Position numbers and translations under genes: made by a program. 64,000 nucleotides of DNA, taken from Streptomyces sp. NBC_01551. Its GTDB lineage: Bacteria; Actinomycetota; Actinomycetes; Streptomycetales; Streptomycetaceae. Location: contig NZ_JAPEPX010000001.1 of the NCBI RefSeq assembly GCF_026339935.1, forward strand, positions 1,842,501 to 1,906,500, in the 5' to 3' direction. Every line of letters begins with the position of its first letter. Position 1 is the first letter of the stretch. Positions 35,712-44,264 of this stretch are shown here, piece by piece. The notes beneath the pieces were generated by a model. That model was not told the DNA's origin. It saw nothing but the letters and a program-made list of their open reading frames with translations, and made no database searches.

Positions 35712-36140
35712 ATGCCCAGTCGTCGCGCAGACCCCCTGACCCTTGAGGTCGTCGAACTCATCGGCGATGTCGTGGCCCGCTACCACGTGGAGTACGAGCA
35801 CGCGGCCGCCCAGCACCAGCTCACCGGTGCCCAGGCCAGGGTGCTGACCATGCTGTCGCTGGAGCCGTCGCCCATGCCGATGCGCAAGATCGCGCAGAAA
35901 CTGCGGTGCGAGCCCTCGAACATCACCGGCATCGTGGACCGGCTGGAGACCCGCGGCCTGGTCGAGCGGTTGCCGGATCCGGCCGACCGCAGGGTGAAGC
36001 TGGCCGCGCCGACGCAGGAGGGTCTGCAGACGGCGGACCGGCTGCGCGAGTCGCTGGACTTCGCGCGGGAGCCGCTGGGCGGCCTGTCGACGGCCGAGCG
36101 GACGGCGCTGCGGGACCTGCTCAGGCGGATGCTGGGCTGA
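35712..36140 (+). CDS. MarR-family transcriptional regulator
   Basis: This 142-aa protein has the winged helix LTGAQARVLTMLSLEPSPMPMRK then LRCEPSNITGIVDRLETRGLVERLPDPADRRVK, with the DRR wing characteristic of MarR. No Cys appears in the sensing region of the shorter form, so it is unlikely to be OhrR-type. The ATG at 35712 was chosen because TACGCT precedes it by 6 nt; the longer frame upstream would cross the operators. Likely autorepressor and repressor of the divergent reductase. Confidence 0.92.
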   Translation: MPSRRADPLTLEVVELIGDVVARYHVEYEHAAAQHQLTGAQARVLTMLSLEPSPMPMRKIAQKLRCEPSNITGIVDRLETRGLVERLPDPADRRVKLAAPTQEGLQTADRLRESLDFAREPLGGLSTAERTALRDLLRRMLG

Positions 36141-36216
36141 CGGCGGCCCGCGCCGCCCTGGGCTCAGCCGCCACCCCTGGACTCAGCCGCCGCCCTCGGC
36201 TCAGCCGCTCCTGGGC

Positions 36217-37095
36217 TCAGCCGCAGATGAACCAGAAGATGCAGCCCTTGGTCTTGGTCGGGCTCGGCTGCGGGGAGGGCGTGCCCGGCCCCGGCGTGGC
36301 GGGGCTCCCGCCGGCGGAACCGCTCGGCGAGGGCTCCCCGGACTTCGACGGCTGTACGACGACCCCGCCCCCGGGGCCACTCTGCGTCGGCCCCGGCTTC
36401 CCGGAGGCGGAGGCACTCCCACCCGGCCCCGGCTGCGCACTGCCGCTCGGGGACTGCCCCGGGGCGGCCGACTTCGACATCCCGGCGGCGCCCTTCGCCG
36501 GCCCGGGACCCTTCGCCGACGGCAGCGCCGAGGGCGCGGCGGGCGCCCGGCTGGGCAGCGGAGCCGGCTGATCCGGTCCGGTGTCGTCGGTCAGCATCAC
36601 CTTGGAGGCCCGGTCGGAGCCCTCCGCCCCGGTCACCATCCTGGCCACCGCCACCCCGCCCCCGACGGCGAGCAGCAGGCCGAGCCCGATGCTCATCCCG
36701 GTCCGGCGCCGGCGGCGGTTCACGCTGCGTCGGCGGGCCCCGGGGTTGCGCTCGTTCGGCGCCGAGAGGGTGACGACCCAGTCCTCGGCCCCGGCCCCGG
36801 TCTCGGCGGGCCCGGGGACCTCCGCGGGTCCGGCGGGCTCGGGGGACTCGGCGGACTGGGCCTGCGAGGGCCCTGGCGGCGCGACCCCGGGCTGCGCGGG
36901 CCCGGGGTACACCGGCCCGGGGTACGCCGGCGCCGGGTACACCGGCCCGGGATACACCGGCGCCGGGTACACCGGTCCCGGCGCGGGCTCGGCGGCCACC
37001 GGGGCGGCGGGTATCAGGTACTCGGCCGGGGTTCCGCACCCGGCGCACGCCAGTGCGCCGTTGAGGTGTCTGTGGCAGGCGTGGCAGTAGTTCAT
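36217..37095 (-). CDS. SCO2400-family protein with zinc ribbon and one membrane segment
   Basis: This 292-aa protein starts MNYCHACHRHLNGALACAGCG: two CxxC pairs forming a zinc ribbon, the signature of a Streptomyces family named after SCO2400. A repeat region follows of YPGPVYPAP-type units (about residues 40-70; DNA near 36880-36980), then a basic stretch RRRSVNRRRRR and one transmembrane segment (GLGLLLAVGGGVAVARMV). The extracellular part is a Pro-Gly-Ser-rich stalk ending KGCIFWFICG with two Cys. Function unknown; likely a type II membrane protein with a cytoplasmic ribbon. Confidence 0.8.
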   Translation of the reverse strand: MNYCHACHRHLNGALACAGCGTPAEYLIPAAPVAAEPAPGPVYPAPVYPGPVYPAPAYPGPVYPGPAQPGVAPPGPSQAQSAESPEPAGPAEVPGPAETGAGAEDWVVTLSAPNERNPGARRRSVNRRRRRTGMSIGLGLLLAVGGGVAVARMVTGAEGSDRASKVMLTDDTGPDQPAPLPSRAPAAPSALPSAKGPGPAKGAAGMSKSAAPGQSPSGSAQPGPGGSASASGKPGPTQSGPGGGVVVQPSKSGEPSPSGSAGGSPATPGPGTPSPQPSPTKTKGCIFWFICG

Positions 37096-37173
37096 GGCGC
37101 CCGCAGGCTACGTGGTCCCCCGCAACATCCACATCGCGGGAACGTAAGGATCCTGTGTGGAATCGTGTCCTCC

Positions 37174-37773
37174 ATGACCGCGCCACCCCCCTCGGGCCGC
37201 TTCGGGCCGGCCTCCTTCCAGCTGGTCCTGCTGCGCCGGATGGCCGACTTCCGGCCCGACCTCGCGGAGGCGGCCCGGCTGCGGCTGGGCGCCTCCCTCG
37301 CCGAGCAGCGGGAGGCGAACAAGCGCTGGCAGGCGATGGTCCGCTCGCCCCGTTCGCGCGGCGCCCTGGCCCGCTACCGCTCGGTGCTCGGCCCGCCGGA
37401 GTCGGTGTCCGCGCGCACCATCGGGGACCTGGCGTGCGAGGCCCTGCTGTGGCCGGTGCCGCTCTGGCCGGACCTGCGCTTCGAGGTGCTGGCCGGGCCG
37501 GACGGCGCCGTGTGGAACGAGTGGCTGGTGCGCGCCCCGGGTGCGCCGGGGCCCGTGCTGGAGGGACCGCAGGACCTGAGGCCCTGGTCGGCCACGGTGG
37601 ACGAGGTGGCCCGCGCCTTCGCCCCCGTACGCCCCATGGAGGGCACCGCGCCGACCCGGTGGCGGCTGGCGTTCGCCGCCCGGGGGCGGCCGTACGTGGC
37701 GGAGTTCACGTACGGCCTGCTCCAGCGGGTGCTCGTGGACGGGGTCGAGACGGACCTGCCCGGATCGCCCTAG
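37174..37773 (+). CDS. Hypothetical protein
   Basis: This 199-aa soluble protein is rich in Arg, Ala and Trp. It begins MTAPPPSGRFGPASFQLVLLRRMADFRPDL and has no recognised motif, signal peptide or membrane segment. The ATG at 37174 is chosen as the first start after the gap with the divergent SCO2400-family gene; a longer upstream frame has no support. It overlaps the convergent lipase stop by 4 bp. Codon use is typical for the window, so it is probably real. Confidence 0.65.
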   Translation: MTAPPPSGRFGPASFQLVLLRRMADFRPDLAEAARLRLGASLAEQREANKRWQAMVRSPRSRGALARYRSVLGPPESVSARTIGDLACEALLWPVPLWPDLRFEVLAGPDGAVWNEWLVRAPGAPGPVLEGPQDLRPWSATVDEVARAFAPVRPMEGTAPTRWRLAFAARGRPYVAEFTYGLLQRVLVDGVETDLPGSP

Positions 37774-38510
37774 GGGGTGTCGCGGCCCTGGGAGGCGAGG
37801 AAGGCGCGGACGCCGGCCGAGGTGGCGTCGTCGCCGAGCAGGTCGTTGTGCTTCAGGCAGCCGACCGGCGTGTTGACCGCCCCGGCCAGCGGGACGCTGC
37901 CGTCCGGGTTGATGACCTCGTCGCAGTTCGACCAGAAGGTCGCGTACTTGACCGCGCCCGGGGTCTCGTCCCCGCCCGCCAGGTTCCTCACCACGTACGA
38001 GCCGGGGGTCATGTCCCGGCACGCCTGGTCCCACAGCGCGCACGCCCAGGCGGTGGAGGTGCCGTGGTTGGGGCCGGCCAGCGAGACCCAGTGGTTCACG
38101 GTCGCGGTGCCGCCGCCGTGGCTGACGTACCAGCGGCTGACCAGGGAGCCGAACGAGTGCGCCACGATGTCGACGCGGGCGGCGCCGGTCTGCCGGCGGA
38201 CCTCCTCGACGTACGCGCCGAGCTGCCCGGCGAGCACCTCGTTGACGGAGCGGTGGGTGTCGTAACCCCAGGAGAAGAGCTCCGAGTCGGCGTACCCGTC
38301 GGCCCTCAGGTCCTCGCGCAGGGCGCCCCAGACTCCCGGGTCGGCGTTGTAACCGTGCACAAAGACGACCGGATCACGGGGGGCGGCCCGCCCGGACGCC
38401 TGGGCGGCGGACCAGTCCCGGGACGGGCTCGCGGCCTGCGCCGGGAAGGGCGCCGACAGGGCCAGGCAGAGCGTCAGGAGTGCCAGGATTCGCTGGCGGG
38501 GCGTCAGCAT
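37770..38510 (-). CDS. Secreted triacylglycerol lipase/esterase
   Basis: This 246-aa protein has a signal peptide (cleavage near AQA, residue 26). The mature alpha/beta hydrolase shows PVVFVHGYN (oxyanion), VDIVAHSFGSLVSRWYV with Ser119, and a late NTPVGCLKHNDLL with the probable His. Four Cys may form disulfides. It should cleave lipid esters outside the cell. The ATG at 38510 has AAAGGGG upstream. Confidence 0.9.
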   Translation of the reverse strand: MLTPRQRILALLTLCLALSAPFPAQAASPSRDWSAAQASGRAAPRDPVVFVHGYNADPGVWGALREDLRADGYADSELFSWGYDTHRSVNEVLAGQLGAYVEEVRRQTGAARVDIVAHSFGSLVSRWYVSHGGGTATVNHWVSLAGPNHGTSTAWACALWDQACRDMTPGSYVVRNLAGGDETPGAVKYATFWSNCDEVINPDGSVPLAGAVNTPVGCLKHNDLLGDDATSAGVRAFLASQGRDTP

Positions 38511-38731
38511 CGGGTCCCCTTTACCTTGTTACGCACGAGTAGCGCGGGCGGTGTGCGCATGGTGCTGCCTGTCGGTACAGAAATCCACCCCCGTGCAGCA
38601 CCCGGGCCACCCCCTCGGCGCACCCCGACCGGAGCACCACAACGGGCGAAATGTCCCATCTACCCGAGAAGATTGAGCTGCGCCCGGCACCCGCCGGTCT
38701 TCTTGCGCCAGCGCTCTCGGGAGGATCTGCC

Positions 38732-39769
38732 GTGACCGTCAGTCTTGAGCAGTTGCGTCGCTGCCACGTCGCCGTCGACCTGGGCGCGGCCAGGACCCGC
38801 GTCTACGTCAAGGGCGCCGGCCTCGTCGTCGACGAACCCAGCGTCGCCGCGGTGAACACCCGCACCGGCGCACTCATCGCCGTCGGCACCTTCGCCGAGC
38901 GGATGACCGGCCGCACGCCCGACTACATCCGGGTCGTACGCCCCGTCTCCGGCGGCACCGTCGTCGACATCGAGATGGCCCAGCGGATGCTGCGTCACCT
39001 CCTCGGCGAGAAGCTGCGGCGCGCCCTGCGCCGCAAGCCCCGGCTGCGGGCCGCCGCCTGCACCCCGCACGACGCCGACCCGCTCGCCCAGCGCGCGGCC
39101 GTGGAGACGATGGTCGGGCTCGGCGCCCGCCGCGTCGAACTGGTCGACACCCTGATCGCGGCGGCCGTCGGCTGCGGCCTGCCCGTGGAGCAGCCGACCG
39201 CGACGATGATCATGGTGTGCGGGGCGGCGGCCACCCAGGTGGCGGTGCTCTCGCTCGGCTCGATCGTCACCGCCGAGCGGATCCCCGTCGGCGGCGAGGC
39301 CGTCGACCACGCCGTCGTCCAGCACCTGCGCCACGCGCACGACCTGATGCTGCCCAGCCAGGCCGTCCGGCCGCTCCAGCTGGCCCTGCACGGCAACGGC
39401 CTCACCGCCGAGGGCCCGGCCTCCACCCTGATCCACGGCCGCGACGTGGCCACCGGACTGGCTCGTTCCGTCCACGTGGACACCGCGGCCGTACGGGACG
39501 CCATCCACACCCCGCTGACGGCCGTGCTCGACGGCATCGGCAAGGTGCTGCGCGACTGCCCCCCTGACCTGGTCGCCGACCTGACGGACCGGGGGATCAT
39601 GATGGTGGGCGGCAGCGCCCTGCTGCCGGGGCTCGACCAGATGCTGCGGGACGCCACCGGAATGCCCGTCGCCATCGCGGAACGCCCCGACGTGTGCGCC
39701 GTACTCGGTCTCGGCGCGATGCTCGAAGGGAAGATCTCGCCCATGGTGCTGAACCCGCTGGCCGAATGA
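38732..39769 (+). CDS. mbl: MreB-like protein Mbl with degenerate nucleotide site
   Basis: This 345-aa actin homologue has phosphate-1 DLGAARTRVYV (residues 16-26) and adenosine motif GIMMVGGSALLPGLD. But phosphate-2, normally DIGGGTT, reads VCGAAATQ (Cys163, Ala165-167), and the EEP motif with the catalytic Glu reads VDT (residues 138-140). ATP hydrolysis is therefore doubtful. In Streptomyces, Mbl works with MreB in spore wall synthesis. The GTG at 38732 was chosen because GGGAGGA lies 6 nt upstream; ATG 38651 would add 27 unusual residues. The stop overlaps the next ATG (ATGA), so the two are coupled. Confidence 0.85.
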   Translation: MTVSLEQLRRCHVAVDLGAARTRVYVKGAGLVVDEPSVAAVNTRTGALIAVGTFAERMTGRTPDYIRVVRPVSGGTVVDIEMAQRMLRHLLGEKLRRALRRKPRLRAAACTPHDADPLAQRAAVETMVGLGARRVELVDTLIAAAVGCGLPVEQPTATMIMVCGAAATQVAVLSLGSIVTAERIPVGGEAVDHAVVQHLRHAHDLMLPSQAVRPLQLALHGNGLTAEGPASTLIHGRDVATGLARSVHVDTAAVRDAIHTPLTAVLDGIGKVLRDCPPDLVADLTDRGIMMVGGSALLPGLDQMLRDATGMPVAIAERPDVCAVLGLGAMLEGKISPMVLNPLAE

Positions 39770-41373
39770 CGTTCGCCGATCGAGTCGATCCCGGGGACCC
39801 CCGGGATCCCGGGGGTGCCGTCGGTACGGGGCCCGAGCGGCCGTCCGCCCTCCCGGTCCTGCTGGAGGCGGTCCTCAGCGTCGGCTCCGAGCTGGAGCTG
39901 AACACCACTCTCCAGCACATCGTGGACTCGGCGGCCGAGCTCTGCGACGCCCGGTACGCGGCGCTCGGGGTCATCGACCCCGAGCGCGTCCGGCTGACCG
40001 CGCTGATCACGACCGGGCTCACCGCCGAGGAACGCGCCGCGATCGCCGGACCGCCCGACGGACACACCGGCGTCCTCGGCGCGCTCGTCCGCGACCCCCG
40101 CCCGCTGATGCTGGACGACCTGACGGCGGACCCGCGCTTCGAGGGCTTCCCGCCCGGCCACCCGCGGATGCGCGGCTTCCTCGGCGTCCCCATCCGGGTG
40201 CACACCGAGGTGTTCGGGAACCTCTACGTGACCGAGAAGCGGGGCGGCGGCCCCTTCACGGACGCGGACCTCTCGCTGCTGCGGGTCCTCGCCTCACAGG
40301 CGGGCATAGCGATCGGCAACGCCCGGCTGTACGAGACCGCGCGCCGCCGGGAGCGCTGGATCGAGGGCGCCGCCGCGGTGACCACCGCCCTGCTGGCCGG
40401 GCGCCCGGCGGCGGACGCCCTGATGTGCGTGGCCGAACGGGCCCGGCTGCTGGCGGACGCGGCGGCCGGCGTGATCCTCCAACCGACGTCCGAGGGCGGC
40501 ATGGAGATCGTGGCCGCCTCCACCCACGGGGATCCCGGGGACCTGGTCGGCACCTCCATCGCACCGGGTTCGGCGGTGCTGGAGCAACTGCTGGGCGGCG
40601 AGCCCGTCTTCATAGAGGACTCGGCGACGGACCCCCGGATGACGACCCACGTGCGGGAACGTTTCGGCCCGAGCATGATGCTGCCGCTCCAGAGCGGCGG
40701 CCAGCTGATCGGCACCCTCGCCCTGCCGCGCGCCCGGGGCGGCCAGCCGTACGACGCGGTGGACCGGCTGCTGGCCTCCCAGTTCGCCTCGCAGGCCGCG
40801 CTGGCCCTCGTCCTGGCGGATGCCCAGCACGACCGGGAGCAGCTCGCGGTGTACGAGGACCGCGACCGGATCGCGCGGGACCTGCACGATTTGGTGGTCC
40901 AGCGGCTGTTCGCGACGGAGATGATGCTGGAGAGCACCCGGCGCCGCTCCTCGAACGCGCCCACCGGGGACACCGTGGAGGACGAACTCGGCCGTGCGGT
41001 GGACGAGCTGGACTCCACGATCCAGGAGGTCCGCACCGCCATCTTCGCCCTCCAGCAGCCCCCGACGGACGCCCCGACGACCTTCCGCGGCCGGGTCCTG
41101 CGCGAGACGGGCGGCGCGGCGGTGCTGCTCGGCTTCCAGCCGTCGGTGCACTTCGCGGGCGCGGTGGACGCGCTGCTCCCCGACCCGGTGGCGGCCGGCC
41201 TGCTGGCGGCGCTGCGCGGCGCGCTCGCGGCCGCCCACCGGCGCAGCGGCGTCACCTCGATCGACGTCGCGGTGGACGCCACCCCCGCCCGCGCGCGCCT
41301 GACCGTCTCCGACGACGGCATCACGGAGCCGGGCGCCCGGGGCACGACGGTGACGTGGGAGTCGGCGCTGTAG
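39766..41373 (+). CDS. GAF-domain histidine kinase-like protein with degenerate ATPase domain
   Basis: This 535-aa cytoplasmic protein has two GAF domains (about residues 30-190 and 205-350) followed by a HisKA_3 dimerisation helix, DRIARDLHDLVVQRLFA, with the phospho-acceptor His374, as in DevS/NreB kinases. The ATPase domain is abnormal: the N-box Asn is missing (LRGALAAAHRR), and only about 7 residues separate DDGI from the final GTTVTWESAL, where ATP-lid and G2 box should be. It is thus likely unable to bind ATP and may work as a sensor scaffold. It is translationally coupled to mbl, hinting at spore-wall signalling. No response regulator is adjacent. Confidence 0.85.
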   Translation: MTFADRVDPGDPRDPGGAVGTGPERPSALPVLLEAVLSVGSELELNTTLQHIVDSAAELCDARYAALGVIDPERVRLTALITTGLTAEERAAIAGPPDGHTGVLGALVRDPRPLMLDDLTADPRFEGFPPGHPRMRGFLGVPIRVHTEVFGNLYVTEKRGGGPFTDADLSLLRVLASQAGIAIGNARLYETARRRERWIEGAAAVTTALLAGRPAADALMCVAERARLLADAAAGVILQPTSEGGMEIVAASTHGDPGDLVGTSIAPGSAVLEQLLGGEPVFIEDSATDPRMTTHVRERFGPSMMLPLQSGGQLIGTLALPRARGGQPYDAVDRLLASQFASQAALALVLADAQHDREQLAVYEDRDRIARDLHDLVVQRLFATEMMLESTRRRSSNAPTGDTVEDELGRAVDELDSTIQEVRTAIFALQQPPTDAPTTFRGRVLRETGGAAVLLGFQPSVHFAGAVDALLPDPVAAGLLAALRGALAAAHRRSGVTSIDVAVDATPARARLTVSDDGITEPGARGTTVTWESAL

Positions 41374-41400
41374 CTGGCCCGACGCGTGAGAGGTCTCCGC

Positions 41401-41490
41401 GTGGCCGCGTGCCGTCGCGCGGCCGCATGCCGTCGCGCGGCCGCGTGCCGTCGCGTGGCCGCGTGCCGTCGCGTGGCCGCATGCCGTCGC
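41401..41490. repeat. Five tandem 18-bp repeats
   Basis: Units at 41401, 41419, 41437, 41455 and 41473 follow GYGGCCGCRTGCCGTCGC, with only two variable positions. They lie between the kinase-like gene and the convergent Lrp gene. No spacers are present, so this is not a CRISPR array. Confidence 0.9.
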
Positions 41491-41526
41491 GTTCTCGCGG
41501 CGCGGCGGGCACGGCACCGGGGCTCG

Positions 41527-41982
41527 TCACGGCCGTACCGGCCCGCCCGAACCCGGCCGGGTGGCTGCCCGGAGCGCGATGCGGGTGCTGGACTGGGCCA
41601 CCCCGGCATCCCGCTTGAGCCGGCGCAGCAGCGCGTCGAGGGCGGCCGGGTCGGCGGCCCGGGCCCGTACGAGGTAGTCGTACTCCCCCGTGACGTGCAC
41701 GACCTCGGTGATCCCGGGCAGGTGCGCGACCTGCCGCTCGAACTCCTCGTTGGTGGTGTCCTGGCGCAGCGTGAGGTCGATGAAGACGACCAGCCCGCCG
41801 CGCGTGTCGGCGGCCGGGTCTACGACGACGGTGAACCCGCGGATCACCCCGTCACGGCGCATCCGCCGCACCCGGTCGGCGGACGCGTTCGCGCTGAGAC
41901 CGACGCGGACGCCGAGGTCGCGGTACGAGATCCGCGCATCCTCCTGCAGGATTCCGAGAATTTCCCTGTCGAGGCGGTCCAT
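41527..41982 (-). CDS. Lrp/AsnC-family transcriptional regulator
   Basis: This 151-aa protein has an AsnC HTH (LDREILGILQEDARISYRDLGVRVGLSANASADRV at 4-38, in outline) and a RAM ligand domain (VVHVTGEYDYLVRARAAD). It should form octamers and respond to an amino acid. It is divergent from a LysE exporter with only 69 bp between starts, the classic LysG/Lrp-LysE layout, so the exporter is the likely target. GAGAAT (41989-41994) sits 6 nt before the ATG on the minus strand, suggesting a leaderless mRNA. Confidence 0.92.
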   Translation of the reverse strand: MDRLDREILGILQEDARISYRDLGVRVGLSANASADRVRRMRRDGVIRGFTVVVDPAADTRGGLVVFIDLTLRQDTTNEEFERQVAHLPGITEVVHVTGEYDYLVRARAADPAALDALLRRLKRDAGVAQSSTRIALRAATRPGSGGPVRP

Positions 41983-42051
41983 GCCGCGATTCTCGCAGCC
42001 GGGGCCGATATGCGCTGCCGCGTTCCGGGGCCGCCGCGCACCCTCGCCTCC

Positions 42052-42804
42052 ATGAGCGAACTGTTGACGCCGGCCCTGTCGGGCGCGGTGGCGGGCCTGG
42101 GCGTGGCGATGCCGATGGGTGCGATGAGCGTGCTGCTGCTCCAGGAGGCGATCCGGCACCGCCGCACGGCGGTGGCGGCGGCCGCGGGCATCGCCGCGGT
42201 CGACCTCGGATACGCGGCCCTCGCCACCGCGCTGGGCCCCTGGGTCGCCGCGCACGTCACCCCGGTGGAGGCCTGGGTCCGCCTCGCCTCGGCCACGATC
42301 CTCCTGACCATCGCCGCCCACGGCCTCTGGACGGCCCGCCGCACTCCACCCCCGAACGCCTCGGTCCCGGGCTCCGACTCCGCTGCGGGCCCGCACTCGG
42401 GCCCTGGCCGGGCCGAGCCGGTACCGGCCCCGGCCGGCGCCCGGGCCACGGGCCGCGGCCCGGGACCTTCTCCGACCCCCGCTTCGGACACGGACGCGGG
42501 GTCCGGGGCGGGGCCGGGGAGGGCGTTCGCCCGGTATGTCGGGCTCACCGCCGTGAACCCCACCACCGCCCTCTACTTCGCCGCGCTCACCACCGCCCAG
42601 GGCGCCTCGCTCCGCGCGGGCGCGGCCGGGGCGGCGTTCCTCGCCGGGGTCGCGGTCGCCTCGCTCCTGTGGCAGCAGACCCTCGTCGCCATCGGCGCCT
42701 TCGCCGGCAGCCGGATCTCCCCGACCGCCCGGGCCTGGACCTTCCGCCTCGGCTACGGCCTGGTCGCGGCGTACGCGCTGAAGATCGCCTTCCCCTTGCC
42801 GTAG
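42052..42804 (+). CDS. LysE-family exporter with Pro/Ala-rich loop insert
   Basis: This 250-aa membrane protein has the LysE/RhtB pattern: an N-terminal helix with GVAMPMGAMSVLLLQEA, three N-terminal helices, and three C-terminal helices beginning FARYVGLTAVNPTTALYFAAL (N-P motif). The central loop is expanded by about 60 Pro/Ala/Gly/Ser residues compared with usual family members. It exports basic or small amino acids, probably under the divergent Lrp protein. Confidence 0.88.
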   Translation: MSELLTPALSGAVAGLGVAMPMGAMSVLLLQEAIRHRRTAVAAAAGIAAVDLGYAALATALGPWVAAHVTPVEAWVRLASATILLTIAAHGLWTARRTPPPNASVPGSDSAAGPHSGPGRAEPVPAPAGARATGRGPGPSPTPASDTDAGSGAGPGRAFARYVGLTAVNPTTALYFAALTTAQGASLRAGAAGAAFLAGVAVASLLWQQTLVAIGAFAGSRISPTARAWTFRLGYGLVAAYALKIAFPLP

Positions 42805-42848
42805 CGCCCCCCGGGCCGGCCGGCGGCCGCCACTTCGACGACAGGACC

Positions 42849-42854
42849 TAGGGT
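42849..42854 (+). promoter_or_regulatory. -10 box of a leaderless carboxyltransferase transcript
   Basis: TAGGGT ends 6 nt before the GTG at 42861; no Shine-Dalgarno is present. Confidence 0.5.
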
Positions 42855-42860
42855 GGGCGC

Positions 42861-44219
42861 GTGACGATCCGCCTCTCGGCCCGCGCGGCCATCGCCTCCG
42901 TGAGCGACCCCGGCAGCTTCACCGAACTCCCCGCGCCCCACCGGGAGTCACCCCCCGACGGCCCGCTCGGCTGGTCCGGGTACGACGACTCCCGCGCCCG
43001 CGCCGCGCAGCGGACCGGCGAGGAGGAGTCCGTCGTCACCGGCACCGCCCGCATCGGCGGCCGCGAAACCGCCCTGATCTCCTTCGAGTTCGGCTTCCTC
43101 GGCGGGTCCCTCGGCGAACGCACCGGGGACCGTCTCGAAGCCGCCTACGCCCACGCCCGCGCGCACCGGCTGCCCCTGGTCTCCCTCATCGCCACCGGCG
43201 GCTCCCGGATGCAGGAGGGCATGCTCGCGCTGACCCAACTCCAGCGCGTGGCCCGCCAGTCCGTGCTCACCCGAGCTGCCGGGCTCCCGCAGATCGCCGT
43301 GCTGCGCGACCCCACCACCGGCGGCGGCTGGGCCACCCTCGGCGCCGGGGCCGACGTCGTCCTCGCGCTGCCGGGGGCGCAGGTCGGCTTCGCCGGCTCC
43401 CGGGTGCGGCCGGCGGACGCCGACCCGGCGGCGTACACCGCCGAGGGGCAGTACGCGGCCGGGCACGTGGACGCCGTCGTTGCGGCCGCCGGCTTCCCCG
43501 AGGTACTGGCGGACTGGCTGCGCCTGCTGGCCGGACCCCGCGCCGAAGGCCCCGTAGAGCCGGTCGAGCCCCCGGCGGCGCTGGGAGGCGTACTCGACGG
43601 GCCGCCGCCGGCGACGGGGTGGGAGGCCGTCTCCCAGGCCCGCCATCCGCGGCGCCCGCGCGCCGAGGCGTACCTCGACTCGTACTTCAGCATGCGGCGC
43701 CCGCTGTCCGGGGACCGGGCCGGGGGCACGGACCCCGGGATGCTGTGCGGATTCGGGCTGCGGGAGGGCCGGGCGGTCGCGTACGCGGCCCAGTGCGGCA
43801 CCGCGACCCGCCCGGCGGGCTACCGTACGGCCGCCCGCGTCATCCGGCTCGCGGACCGGCTCGGCATCCCGGTGCTCACCCTGGTGGACACCCCGGGCGC
43901 GGCCAACGACGCGGCGGCGGAACACGCCGGCGCCGGCGCGGCCATCGCGGACACCTTCGCGGCGGTCGCGGCGGCCGCGGTCCCGGTGACCACCCTCCTG
44001 ATCGGCGAGGGCGGCTCGGGCGGAGCCCTCGCGCTGGCCGCGCCGGGGAACACGTGGGTCACGCCGGACAGCTACTTCTCGGTGATCGCCCCCGAACTGG
44101 CGGCGGCCATCCTGAAGCGCCCCCCGTCGCAGGCCCCCGCCACGGCGGACCAGCTCCGCATCCGCCCCCAGGACCTGGTGGCCCTGGGCGTGGCCCGCGG
44201 CGTGGTCGGCCCCGCCTGA
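42861..44219 (+). CDS. Acetyl-CoA carboxylase carboxyltransferase, fused beta/alpha-like
   Basis: This 452-aa protein joins an AccD-like N-terminal crotonase fold (ALISFEFGFLGGSLGERTGDRLEAAYAHA, LIATGGSRMQEGMLAL, VLRDPTTGGGWATLGAGADV) to an AccA-like C-terminal fold (LGIPVLTLVDTPGAAND, LIGEGGSGGALAL). No zinc-ribbon CxxC pairs are seen, unlike E. coli AccD. It should move CO2 from carboxybiotin to an acyl-CoA, but no biotin carboxylase or biotin carrier lies nearby, so partner and substrate are open. The GTG at 42861 looks leaderless. Confidence 0.85.
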   Translation: MTIRLSARAAIASVSDPGSFTELPAPHRESPPDGPLGWSGYDDSRARAAQRTGEEESVVTGTARIGGRETALISFEFGFLGGSLGERTGDRLEAAYAHARAHRLPLVSLIATGGSRMQEGMLALTQLQRVARQSVLTRAAGLPQIAVLRDPTTGGGWATLGAGADVVLALPGAQVGFAGSRVRPADADPAAYTAEGQYAAGHVDAVVAAAGFPEVLADWLRLLAGPRAEGPVEPVEPPAALGGVLDGPPPATGWEAVSQARHPRRPRAEAYLDSYFSMRRPLSGDRAGGTDPGMLCGFGLREGRAVAYAAQCGTATRPAGYRTAARVIRLADRLGIPVLTLVDTPGAANDAAAEHAGAGAAIADTFAAVAAAAVPVTTLLIGEGGSGGALALAAPGNTWVTPDSYFSVIAPELAAAILKRPPSQAPATADQLRIRPQDLVALGVARGVVGPA

Positions 44220-44264
44220 CCCGGCTCCCCGGCGTTGTCAGAGGCCTCGGCCAGGATGTCCCTC

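Noticed and set aside
34090..36140. The MarR gene as an OhrR regulator of ohr
   Set aside because: The N-terminal reactive Cys of OhrR is absent in the chosen form, and the operators sit at the MDR reductase junction, not at ohr.
41401..41490. CRISPR array
   Set aside because: The 18-bp units abut without spacers, and no cas genes are present.
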